NCBI GenBank assembly: GCA_033439765.1
Contig: JAULSN010000001.1
Location: 4,030,001-4,094,000, forward strand
Reading direction: 5' to 3'
Source of the DNA: Lasiosphaeria ovina
Lineage: Eukaryota; Ascomycota; Sordariomycetes; Sordariales; Lasiosphaeriaceae
DNA length: 64,000 bases
Shown: piece by piece, positions 33,975 through 45,279 of the stretch
How the letters are laid out: each line of letters begins with the position of its first letter
Numbering within the stretch: position 1 is the first letter of the stretch
Made by a program: the position numbers and the translations under genes
Notes under the pieces: generated by a model
Databases searched by the model: none
What the model saw: only the letters and a program-made list of their open reading frames with translations
What the model was told of the DNA's origin: nothing

Positions 33975-35260
33975 TTTGACTTGATGGCAAGAGACCTTCC
34001 TGATTGTTAGTTCCAGCTGGAATTTTTGAGCGTCAAAATTTGTGTGTGGAGGGGAAACTTGATGGGGCTAGCGCCGTCACGTGGAGCTTGGTCGCTGGGC
34101 ACGGATCATGGAGCCACAACTTCAAGTTACATAGTATTCTGGCCTGAGGCGCCAAACGTCAAAGTTGTGGGTCGGCGTTCTCCAATCTCATAATAAAATG
34201 AATTTGCGTATTGCGTAGTAAGCAACTTCGATCCAGGCCCTCCACTCGCTGCATTTGACGCGTGATACGCCAACCTGTCAGTCGTTGCTAGTTTATCTCA
34301 ATTTCCAAGCCGTCACTGACGTGGAGCCACTTTACAACTTCATGTTATACTTAAATCCGTATGCCATAACATGCCAAATAAAAATCACCGGACGGGCATG
34401 CGTTGGGCAACAACACACAAATATGACCTGTTTCTCAGTAGAACAGGTTAGCAGGTTCCAGGTTGTAAGGGACCAAGCTCTCATGAGAAGCGGACTGCGC
34501 TTCACAACCTGTCGTTGGCTCGTTGCCAAGCTGCTTCTTGGCTGGTATATGTGGGGAGGGCGTATAAGGGTACCAATTCACGAAGAATGTGCGTATTGTT
34601 GGTCTCGAAACTGCGCACTGTAAGAAAAGAGCGTATCGATGTGGGCAGTGCGTCTCTTTCACAGGAAACAATGCAGATGTGGCTGAGTGAAGAAACAAAG
34701 TGCGTCCGAATTCCGGATTCCAAATATCAATTCCAGATCGGAATCCCCATTGCCTTCTTGGCCGCCACAGTAGAGCCACTACCAGGTAACCTTTTTGAGA
34801 GAAAAATGCGTGACCATCTGGTTGTTCGAGGCTGAGGCAGGCTCGGATGTGGGAGCCCTTGGCGGGCGCCCTCTTAACCTGATTGAGGACCGGGGCCGTA
34901 GCAGCGGCTTAAAGATGACTGCTAAGCCACGATGGACCACGTTATCGATCATCAGGTGCCTATTACGGTATACGGACAGTGCCAATGGCCGCTATAGTCA
35001 AGGTTCCCACAGTGCCAATGCCACCCGATTCGCCCACGGAATCATCACTTCCCGCCCGAGCCTGCGTGGGTCCAGCGTCTCCGTGTTAACTAGGAACCCG
35101 TGCCCCCACCAGTGCTGAAACCTTAAGAAGGACGTCGACTGCTTGCTTTGTCGCCGGGTCTTCTCATCATCATCATCAGCCATTTCCGCCATCCTATTTT
35201 TCGACCTCGCTCATCAATACGCATTCGTCAAATCGCATCCCTCATTGTCTCCCGTCACGG
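33975..35260. other. Intergenic: divergent promoters of RPS16 and the RCR-type gene
   Basis: No gene is supported. A GTCACGTGGAGC segment at 34076-34088 contains an E-box-like CACGTG near the RPS16 start. The rest is unremarkable. Confidence 0.5.
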
Positions 35261-35903
35261 ATGGCGCCCACTGAACAGCCGGCCAGTTTGGCCGCGCGAT
35301 ACTACACCAAGTGAGTTAGTTTGGCCGCGCGATTGCGCAGACGTGGATTCTGACTCTATCGCTCTTTAGTTGCGGATACGGCTACTCTTCCGGTAGCGAT
35401 GGTAGATGCTACCGTGATTCAGCGTGGTTTTGGTGGGGTAGATGGGTCTTCGCGGGCGTCGCGATAGTCCTGGTCTTTGCTGTTCTTCTGCTCGTTGGGT
35501 ACGTCTCACCATGGTATCATCTCCGGCTTCTTTTGGGCATATTGTGCTAACTCCGCACAGCCGTAGAAACTCGCGCCGACGCCGCCAGCAAGGCCTGCAG
35601 CCTTTGCCTGGAACTGCCTGGATGGCTGGCCCAGCTCCTCCCTATTATCCTCCGCCGCCACAATACACGGCCCAGCCGCCCGCCGGTGCACAAACACCCG
35701 TGGGCTCCCAGGGAACTGGCCACAAGTTCAACCAGAACGATGGATACTACGCAAACCAGGAGGGTGTGCAGTTACAGGAACCATCGAACACTTACCAGCG
35801 AGGCGGCGACTACGTCTATGCGCCTCCTGAGGGACCGCCACCCGTTGCCGGCAATGGTTCCTATTCGCCACCCGCCGGCCCACCGCCGGGCAAACATAAC
35901 TAG
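35261..35903 (+). CDS. RCR-type single-pass membrane protein (chitin/Congo red resistance family)
   Basis: Exons 35261-35310, 35370-35498 and 35561-35903 give 173 residues. A short N-terminal segment contains two cysteines and CYRDSAWFWWGRW. It is followed by one transmembrane helix (about 42-60), a basic cluster RRNSRRRRQQ that fixes the tail in the cytosol, and a Pro/Gly/Tyr/Gln-rich tail. This architecture matches fungal RCR1/RCR2-like proteins. In yeast these localise to ER or endosomes and vacuole and influence chitin deposition and plasma-membrane protein turnover, with PY-type motifs recruiting Rsp5. Here PAPPYYPPPPQYTAQPP contains such tyrosine-proline stretches (PPPPQY). A 16-base segment is duplicated across the first splice junction (see findings). 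Confidence 0.75.
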
Positions 35904-37184
35904 GTGTGGAAAGGTGGTTGAGATGACGAGGCGTTCTTTCAAGTCAAGATGCGGTTGGTAGGGCGTTCATGGGTCTCACAAATTTGGATCTGCTTAATTG
36001 GGTTGGACTCGGTCTTTGCTAGGGTCTATGGATAGGGGCGGATCTCTCTCTTTGTAATAGCCGCCGGCCATGGTTTATTGTTGAGGACATAAAATTGCAT
36101 ACCTAATTCCCAGATCACACGGGGGCATTCTACGGTAGGCTGTTGAGTTTGCATGTGCCGAGCGAGACCCTAAGGGCATAAGTGTCCACCACCTCTGAAG
36201 GTACTCGAAAATAGCTGTCAAAAATTATGACTCGATTGACGTCGCCTCAAAGTTTTGCCAGACCCGCGTATGTGCAGTACTGTAGGATCATCCATACCCA
36301 ATAGATATGCCGAAACGAGCCCTTGGAATTGCGATGGAAGCCACCAGTCATCCAAGTCCCGATAAGTCTTACCATCTTGCCACCATCGATCTCACCGGTT
36401 TTGGGGGTATGACACTCAGGTACGCACTTGATGACGGCATTCCGTGTTTCATCTATACCAGGTTGATAAGGTACGTGGTACATCTAGGTTACTAACACAG
36501 TAACACTTGCCGCGAAGCAGGCAAGTGACCAACCACTTGGCTCGTGCTTTCCTTTGTGCCACATACTGCAAACCTGCTGTCGATTCCTCGTATCAAGGAG
36601 AACGCAAAAAAGTCCACCAAGTCAGGATTCGGAATCTTACGAGGGCACGGCGACGGAGAGAAAATATGCCGCATATTCGAAACGAACGGAGTGGCCAGGC
36701 GACAAATTGAATACACATTGTGATTCTGCATTGGATGTGTCAGCAAACACTTGCGACTTCAGTCACTCTGGCACTTCGACGACGACACCCAAAAAAAACT
36801 CAAAACAGCAAGCAAAGCCCTGAAACTAAACTCCCGACAATCCGCTTCAAGACACAGGTCATCTTCCATGCTGTCACGGCGTTCCTTTCCACAGCTACAG
36901 ACTCGAGCAAATTCGAACCGGGCTCTGGAGTCTGGACCCTATCATGTTTCGCATGCATCATCACACCCAATGGCTCTGGAGTCGTCATAACCAATCCCAA
37001 CACACCACGCCCCCAACCTTTTGCAAGAAAACGTGTCTACCCATCATTAACCGAACCGCTGATACCCAACTCAGCATGATAGAACAAAAAAAAGTACCCG
37101 GCCAGATTTTATGAACCGAAAACGCCACCTGCCATCATTTCTCATCACGTCGTCATCCTCGTTGACTTGAGACTTATGGATTTG
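35904..37184. other. Intergenic between convergent genes (3' regions)
   Basis: No gene is supported. It holds the 3' regions of the RCR-type gene (plus) and the zinc-cluster gene (minus). The part near 36780-36830 is A-rich. No repeat or RNA gene was recognised. Confidence 0.5.
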
Positions 37185-39152
37185 TTACTTTCGTGCTGAA
37201 ACTTTCTCGCTCCCCAGGCCTTTTTTCTCCCTTTTGATGAGGAGGTCGGCGAGAAGCTCCTCTGTAGGCGAGACCTGCGTGTCTGTTCCAACAAGAGTTA
37301 GCCATCCTATCTCCGCGGACAATAATGACCCTCGGTTGACCAACCACTCACAAAAATCAAAGCGAGTTCTCCAGGCTTCCGTGAAGATTGCATGCAGGTC
37401 TTTGTCGTTTCCAAATACCTCTTGGCCTGCGTCTCTGATAGCCTTGAGCGTTTTGGCCGAACGAAAAATCTCCGAGTATATGACGACGACACTGTCAAAG
37501 AGCTGTTTCGTTGTGTCTCGGAAGATTTCTCTCTTATGTGTCGTGGAGTTGTGAGTTGTTTCTTGGCAAGTCAGCAGCTGTCTACCCCAACCAGAGACGG
37601 AAAAGTGAACTGACCGTCAGACCCCAGTGTTTGTTGCCGAGGCGACATTGAGCCCAGCGACTCCCGGTAGATCAAGATGATCTGCCATAGTGACACCCAC
37701 ATGGCAACCTGGAGTACGGAACTGAGAGAAGTGTCCTCTTTTCCAGATTCGGTCGAAGACAAGTACCCGTCAATATCACCGAGGATGTGGCGCTCGAGCG
37801 ACGACATGGCTTGTTCAGCGTGCCGGCGAAGATGATTCTGGATGGATTGGAAGCCCATGCTGGTTGGTTGTCCGTTCCCGTTGTCGAGGACTTGTCGAAT
37901 AACGAAGGGCCCCGAGCTCCAGATCTTCCACATGTGCATCATGTGCAGCAGGTTAAGCATCAATCTCTTCAAGATCTTGTGTTTCTTATGCTCCAGGAAG
38001 TTCCCGGCAGCCTTGTCCAAGGTATTGTTGCGCTCATAGCCCTGGAGAAGCTCCTCGACGCAAGCCTGGAAGCCTTTCTCGGACTCTGTGAGTACTTGGC
38101 TCGCTGCCCAGGCGTACATCCTTTCTTCAGAAAGCCCTTCGATTGGCAATATCACCACAGAAGCTGGGTCGCCGCCACCATAATGCGTTTTGAAAGCTCT
38201 GGCGTCAACTTCCAGCTCGCACCTCCCGGGCTTGCTAGGGAAGGAGACGAGGAGCTTGATTGGGACTCGGCTTTCGATAAACTGCTCCAGCGACGGCCTG
38301 AAGCATTGGCTTTCCCAATTCCAGCGATCTTGACAAATACGAGTCAGGTAATGTACGGTCAATATTCATTGACGGGGAAACAAACTTTGCGCTGTCCCAA
38401 GGGTCTGGCTTAACGTCTTTCGGATGCATATCTTTTGAGCCAATGGGCCGCCAAGCTTCTCACACATATTGATGCACTTGACGCAAACAGCGTCATCGTC
38501 GCACTGGAGAAAAGTCAGCATCTTCATGACTGGGACGGCGACGGAACGGGGTTTTACTGACGGCCACCCGACCAATTCTGCAATGGAAGCATGCCCCTTT
38601 ATCCCGCACCTTCTTCGTCTGCTCGGGCTTCTTTACGGTACGGCCCCGGGTACTAGGAGGTGGAGATGGCGAGTCTGGGATATGGCTTATGGGAGACGGC
38701 GCAAACTGCCCGGTGTTTGGTGTGGGTGGTGGTGATGGGCCTTGGGTCTCACCAGATGGCATGATGAAAATATGGATCTCCTGTTCGCGCGGCAGCTGGG
38801 CGTCGGAGACCTTTGGCCAAACAATGGGGAGTTCTGGTGCCTGAGGCGCGACATCAGTCATCACGCAGTCATCATCGTTGTCATTGTCACGTAACGCGGT
38901 GACGGAGGATCCAGTGGTTAAAGCCGGGGGGCTGGCCTGGGAATCTCCATCCATGAGCGAGGACTGTGTGACTACGTCTTCCATGTCCCTCTCATACCGA
39001 GGCCAGTCAAAGAATTCGTCGGCACAGTCCTCGGGGCCCGCAGAGAGGTTGGGAGTTCCCTTACCATTGCCGGTGGCGCTGAAGGATGGAGGGAGGGGCC
39101 CGAAATCTGCACTGCCGTTGAAAAGGGTAATGCGGCCAGTTCCTTTTTCCAT
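37185..39152 (-). CDS. Putative fungal regulator with an atypical Cys-rich zinc cluster
   Basis: Exons on the minus strand: 39152-38562, 38503-38386, 38328-37615, 37561-37352 and 37282-37185, giving 576 residues. The first ~185 residues are acidic, Pro/Ser-rich and probably disordered. A basic segment (KKPEQTKKVRDKG) leads into cysteines 188, 191, 198, 204, 207, 211 and 223. The first five follow C-X2-C-X6-C-X5-C-X2-C as in Zn2Cys6 regulators, but the last cysteine is 3 or 15 residues on instead of 6-8. The remaining ~350 residues look like the helical region of a fungal family of zinc-cluster proteins (for example KICIRKTL, ILPIEGLSEE and an RTRFDF segment). The intron after Ala197 splits the cluster. 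The last intron (69 nt) is in frame, so the exact C-terminus is less sure. Confidence 0.68.
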
Positions 39153-39232
39153 GGTTAGTTCGCACTTGTCTCGAAAGCCTCGGATAGGGCGCCCGGCGGA
39201 TATCTGATATAATACGGGATGAGACAGGACGA

Positions 39233-39253
39233 CAGCAGCAGCAGCAGCAGCAG
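39233..39253 (+). repeat. (CAG)7 trinucleotide repeat
   Basis: Seven CAG units on plus (CTG on the transcript strand), about 80 bases upstream of the start at 39152, probably in the 5' leader of the zinc-cluster gene. Confidence 0.85.
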
Positions 39254-40317
39254 GGAGTCCACTTCGAACAAGACAGGCAGGCACAACAAGGCGACCAAGA
39301 AGGCAGGCGACAGGAGCAGCAAGTCGGAAGCACTATGGTGCAGAAGGCGTTACGGGGGGGAGAAGTGAAGATCGGGGCGGCTAGATGTGGGTTTCATGGC
39401 CATTTTTCTGTGCCTTGCCGGCACCCATGGTGAGCCTCATTCCCTTCCTCTTACACCCTCGATGAGGTATCATGGAGGCTTGGCCGTTGGCCTGTGTAAC
39501 CTTCCCATTTTCGGTCAGACCAGCCCGCTTGATTGGTCAATGGGATTTCGGTGAGACAGGGGGGGTCCAATTGACAACTGGGCCGACTGTGGAGACGCCA
39601 ACCGCAACAAGATCTCATTTTTGATCCGGGGTGTCACCAACTTCCCGTGAGTCAAAAAAATTGCGGAAAGTTCAAGACGGCAGTAGAACGTTGTCGGTAT
39701 CCTCTTGACACCTTTTACTCGGCCAGGAATCGTTTTGATCGCCCGAATTTCGTCAATCGCCTGCGACGACGAACAAGACAAAATGTCAGTTGTGGAGACT
39801 GCATGTCTCTCCCTGGCTGATTGGCTGTAAGTCTGAGACCCCCAAGTGCAATGGTAGTGGTGTGCAGATCACATACAGAAGCGGCAGAAATACAGATGTA
39901 CGGCAAAAGAGGGCCGGCATCCAGCAACGGCGGTACATACATAGCCCCTTTATGCGCTGTCTTGGACAAATAAGGCGCCAACCTGTCTTGTTGGCGAGCT
40001 TCTCAACCCAACCTAGGAGATACAATTTATTAGTTGCAGCAACCAACCCACGACATGCATTCGGTCCAATTAAGGGAAAGCCGACGAGCAGACCGGTCTC
40101 CGGCCATCTTCCGGGGCAACGGAGACGAGTAAGCCGAGTTCACCGAGTAGGAAGAATACGTTATCCACCTCAATCACCGTACAATATAGCCTCTCTTCTT
40201 CATCCTACTACATTTGGGCAGAAGGCAAGTGAAGTGGGACTATCCGCCTTACATCCTGGCCAGGTAAGTAAGGTACGTATTCACTTCCAGATACGTCAGG
40301 AATGCGTGTCCTGGTTA

Positions 40318-40348
40318 TTGCATGCATAATATGCATGCATGCATGCAA
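40318..40348. repeat. TGCATGCA palindrome cluster
   Basis: Overlapping TGCATGCA units flank a central ATAAT. The whole 31 bases form an imperfect palindrome that begins TTGCATGCAT and ends ATGCATGCAA. Confidence 0.75.
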
Positions 40349-42091
40349 CCCGACACCCGACCCGACAGGCCTCGCTGAGGACGGCGACGCCTGGAGGTTC
40401 TGGCCTTGGGGGCTGCCTTGGCTCTGCTGTTAGGCCTTTTCCTCACTGTCTGTTTCGGCGGCGCCCTTGAGCAACCAAACAACGCTACGACCGTCAAGGT
40501 GCGCAGATGCGCGCGCTCAAAGTTGCGGATTACGCCAACATGAGTTCATGCGGTACCTTTTATCGAGGCAAGAGTGTCGAACATTGGGCTTCGCAAGCCA
40601 AAACACCCTTGTTTGGTATCTCCTCGCTGTTAGCTAGGTAAGGCACTTTGACTCTACATCCACAGCATAGAGCCGGGTGGCCAGGGCAAAAGTGTGCGCG
40701 CCGTCTGCGCTCGTGCGCGCGCGCAATATCACATCGGACCGTCCGTCCCCCAACGCGCAACATGCCCGCCCCTTCCGACCTTCACCTCATTCCGCCGGAC
40801 GGATACACGTATGCAGGTATGTATGCCTTACTGATGGATATCTTGCCATGTAACAGTTGGTTGGTGTCCGCAACACAGCAAACCAAGGTACGTAATCGTT
40901 GGGCGGTGAGGCAATGCCATGCCTTCAGCTTGTTTTTGTCGAGGCTAAGCTGGGTACGGAGGATAAGAAGTAAGGTAACTTACCTGGAGGTCTTTGAGTA
41001 TATGCATGGCCAACGCGTCAAACTGGGTTTTGCACAGAAACAGGAAAGAAAAAAATCAAATCAAATTACCCATGAATCTATGGACTGGAATCTGTTCCCG
41101 GTTTCCATTGTGAGGATGCAGTCTCTGTGGCATTACAATTAATTGACAACGAGAATTGCGACGTAGATACTGAATACAGAATGGAAAGTTTTGCCCAATT
41201 TCCATATCCCCCTTTCTGCCCTCTAATGCGCTCAGCGATTTAGGTACTTACACGCTGTAGAGTCGATTTGTATTTTCCCCCCCTACATACGTAGTATGAG
41301 AGTGATTTGATATGAGTGCAGGGAAGTGTAGGTCCTCTTCACCAGCCCCGCACCAAATACTTCGTCATGTTTGGTGAATACCTAGGCAGTGAACCCCATA
41401 GAGCATTTGTAAATTCCCTTCTTGTTTGCTGTTACATATGTATGGACATCGGACTTTCCATTTCTCATTACCCAACCAACCGACGGATATTGAATTCAAT
41501 GGCCACATCTCTCTGGGTGCCAAACACAACAAACAGACACATTCTCATATTCCGTAGTTTGCGTTATAATGCCCTGCAGCACTTATACAGGTGGGGGATT
41601 TCCCTCTATTTCCCAGGATCTTGCCCCTCCCTTCCAAAGTCTCCCCTTATTCTACCGTACCTAGTATTCCCTAGCCAGCGTGACGAAAATACAAACGTGA
41701 AAATACTAATAACAACAAGTAAACCTATCCCTACTATCATGCAATGGCCGCCAGCTCACCCGCTATGCACGTAAACGCACACAGATGTTCCCAAGAAAGA
41801 AAAATTAAAGATTAACGCGCGCGAACAAACCAAGCCACCAACACAGCTCGCCAATGACCCATAAATACAAGACACGCATATAGTCCTATATCCGAGTGCC
41901 GAGTGGCATACAGAGCTCTTCCTGGGCAGATACATGGCTGATATGTTCACGCCTTGGCCGACGGCCCCATGCCAAAAAAGTTTCCCCGGTCCAATCGAAC
42001 AAAGGGTATTCTCTATTTTCAGACAGAAGAGGAAATTGAAAATATCATCCCATGCAACATCAATGTCTGCCGGGCAAGGCAAGCAGGGCCG

Positions 42092-45000
42092 CTAGAAGAA
42101 TGACTTCTTCTTCTTGTCTTTGCCACTATCCATGCCCTTGAGAATATCCTCAAAGGTGCTGCCGCCGACGGAGCCGGTGCTGGTGTGTGTCAAGCCTTGG
42201 TGGCTACCCCTGTGCGGCCCAGCTTGTTCGCTGAACGTCGCCGGTCGGATACTGAGGTCCAGTGCCGAGTTGCTACCCTGCTGGCCCTGTTGATACAAGG
42301 GCCCGGCTGAGTCTCGTCGGCCGTGGGTGCCATCACCAAAGGAAGACCCATCCGAGAACGGGCCGGGCAGGGGTTCGAGCCCAATAGCAATACTCGAGCG
42401 ATAGGCATGGCCAGCACGAATACCCGACGGCGAAGCATTGCGAGAGGCGCGGAGGCGAGGCGAGCCCGCGGCTGAGCCCGGTGCACTCGGGGGCCCGCCC
42501 GCAACCGGGTTCGATACTGGGTCCATGTCCTGGAATACGGCCCGTGGGGGTTCGAGAGGTGACGCGCCACTGGCCTGTGGCGGCGGCATTACCCCACCGC
42601 CAGAGCCACCCCAAGCCTTGGCAGCCAGCCAACAATGACTCCGCATATAGACACCTTCGGCGCTGAACAAAATGACGTCTGTCGAGAGCTCGACAATGCC
42701 CTGGTCCGTCTTGTACCACATCTTGCGAACCTCGCCTGCGTCTTCCACCCAGGACGGGTTGCCCTGGGGTGCCTCACACAAGAAGTACTCAACACCCTCG
42801 GTCCAGTTAAGGCCGGGTGCGTCAACGACAAGCATGGGCAGCGACTGGATGACGACGTAAAGGAACAACCAGTAGCCGATGCGTTGGTCTGCGAGGTCAT
42901 GGGCATGAGCGCTCTTTGCCTCTTTGAGTTCAAACTCTTTGAACGCGTTGAGGAAAGGTATGCGCAGGGAGTCGGTGTCAATATTGCGGGATTTGATAAG
43001 AAGCAGCAGGAGCTCGTTATACTTGAGAGACTTGTCGAACTTGGCCTGTGTCTTGCCAGAGAGGTCATTGTAGTTCTCGTGGATGGTTTTCATGGACGGA
43101 ATTTTGGGCACATCGAACGGAATCGGAGGCAGGACTGGGGGCGAAGAATGGTCGAACTCGCTCAATATCTTACGCAGCGCAGAGATATTTGGGTCGACGG
43201 CATTTGCCTGTGTGTCCTCGAACACCTTGTCGATGGCGCGCGGTGTTATCGACTCCCTGTCGACCAGCAGGTCGTATAGAGCGGCCAGATCCGAATACAA
43301 CATCTTGAGGCACTGCCGGTTGAGGCCAGGCTGGGAGAAATGGTTCTTCTTGCTCCTCGCCTTTGGAGGCCAGTTGCCAAACAAGTCCTTGTAGTAGCCG
43401 AGGACGAAGCTTCTCATTTTGACAAACGAGTTTCGCCACTCCTTGAACTTGACGTTCTTGTATTCGTCTGTCGAGGTCGAACTCGCGATGCCGGCAAACA
43501 GCGACGGAAACTCGAACGACTCGAGCCGAATATCAATGTTGGCCTGGCGGTTGACAAGATTCAGGTGGGCACGCTCCAGGCGGTTTCGCGTGCTGACGCT
43601 GATGCTGTTGAATAGCGGCGACCTCAGTTCAAGAAGAGAGTCATACTTGCCCACGGCGTGAGCGAAGGCCTCGTTATAGAGAGTCCATGATTTCATATGC
43701 TCGCTCATGACGAGGGCCTCTAGGGTTTTTTCACGGCTGTGTCGGACATCAGCTGTGCCGAATTGATCCAGAAAAATGTCGAATGTGGCATCGACCGAGT
43801 CGCCAAACGAAGAGCCGTTGTAATTACTAAAGCCATACTTCCGGAGGAGGCCGGATATGTGGAAAAACGCGGTGAATATAGTCGGGTTGGCGTCGGTTCC
43901 GACTAAGGGTTGGTTCGTCAGGAAGGCAAAGAGGTTCCGTGCTGCAACTAGACTATCGAGGTCCTGCTTTTCGAGGGGCAGATATATATTGCCTTCTCCG
44001 GGCCTTCTCGTCGAGATTGGCTGCGAGTGCGTGCGCCTCGCAGCGTCGTCAACCCCGAGGTAGGTGCTCCCACTCGAGTCGGCCGCTATTGTTCCTGACT
44101 CTAGAATCTCGTTCAGGACTTTGGATGAGTTAAAGACTTGGTCTTGAACCTTAAATGACGGTCCTCGGCCGCTTCCTTTGGGATACAGGTATATATAAAC
44201 ATTGCCGGCCTCATTCCACAACTCGGGGATCTGCAAAATATTAGTTTATTTCGAATAAGGTCAAATGAAATCAACGGTGCATATATGCGCACCTTTTCTC
44301 CATTCATCAAAGCGGCGACGTTGTAGTCGGACAGGGTGTCGGGGGACATGATCCAGGCCCTCATCCCCTTGTCCTTTCCCAGGTCGGCTGAATTCGACCT
44401 TGACCGGCCGCCGGTCAGCCAGCCCTTCCTCGACTTGCGCTTGTCGCCATCGCTGGAGTTGTTCGACTGGGATCTCAGATCGACTGGTCCCGAGACGACA
44501 CGGGGTGCCTCTGCCGAGGTATTGCGATTCGTCGGAGGCTGGGCGGAGCTGCTGCGACCGCGGGGTGCGGGAGTGGGCGAGGGATGGCGGGGTTGTAGAC
44601 GGTGCGGGTGAGGGGCGGCGTTGTTCGGCGCCGGAGCTCCCGAGAAACTTCTCGCTCTATCCTGAGCCATTCCCTCCGAAGGCGCCGGGGCTTGCATCGC
44701 GGCAACGGCCGGCGGCATGAGGGGTAATGGCGTCTTTTGCGTCTTCTTCAACGTTGTCGGGGGCATGGACATGGTTTTGGAAGGTATTGGAGGAGCCGGT
44801 TCGACAGGCGCAGGAGGTGCGGCGTTTATACCGCCGCCTGGGGCAGAAGCAGCGCTGGCAGGGTCGCCGTCAGCTGGGCGAGGATAGGCGTTTGGGTTTG
44901 CGACAGGCTTCCGTTGAGTGAGCCGGGCAGGATTTGGAGGATACAATGGATCTGTTGAATGGGTGAGCAAGGGGAGAAACGAAGTGAGCACTCCGAACCG

Positions 45001-45279
45001 AGACCTCCTCCGCTCGGCCTTGGCATCTTTCTCGTCCACTGCTGGCACTGCTGGAACTGGGGAGGGCTTCCCCGTGTCTCCCCAGCTGCTGCAGCTACCC
45101 GCTTCGACGCTGCCGAAGCTCGATACCGAGCTAGGAGTGTCTGGGCCCACTGCCACTGCCTTTGGCGCCCCGGCCCCCTTCTGCCCGTTTTCTTTCTTCT
45201 CGGTCTCCCAGTGGAATGAAGGAAGTCGTAACGTGAAGAGGCCCATGCCAGGCCTTGAAGAAGACTTACTTGGCGCCAT
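42092..45279 (-). CDS. Large fungal protein of unknown function (DUF8004-like)
   Basis: Two exons on the minus strand (45279-44293 and 44230-42092) give 1041 residues. The first ~265 residues are Pro/Ser/Ala-rich and probably disordered. A conserved-looking globular part follows from about 285 (GMRAWIMSPDTLSDYNVAALMNG) to about 880 and is mostly helical. It includes NVYIYLYPKGSGRGPSFKV, a BTB-like or scaffold-like FLTNQPLVGTDANPTIF region and the block GYWLFLYVVIQSLPMLVVDAPG. The C-terminal ~150 residues are Ser/Gly/Pro-rich and end KDKKKKSFF. From memory this resembles widely distributed filamentous-fungal proteins catalogued only as a domain of unknown function (I believe DUF8004). The true start is the ATG at 45279, with no in-frame ATG just upstream. 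Confidence 0.72.

Larger units (their letters stand above)
39153..42091. other. 2.9-kb intergenic region: promoter of the zinc-cluster gene and 3' region of the DUF protein
   Basis: Both flanking genes are on the minus strand. Contents: a (CAG)7 tract at 39233-39253 in the likely leader of the zinc-cluster gene, a TGCATGCA palindrome cluster at 40318-40348, an open frame with a strongly hydrophobic stretch at 40385-40544 but no start, and a possible small first exon at 40761-40815. None is firm enough to call a gene. The part above about 41800 is likely the 3' untranslated region of the gene at 42092. Confidence 0.5.
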
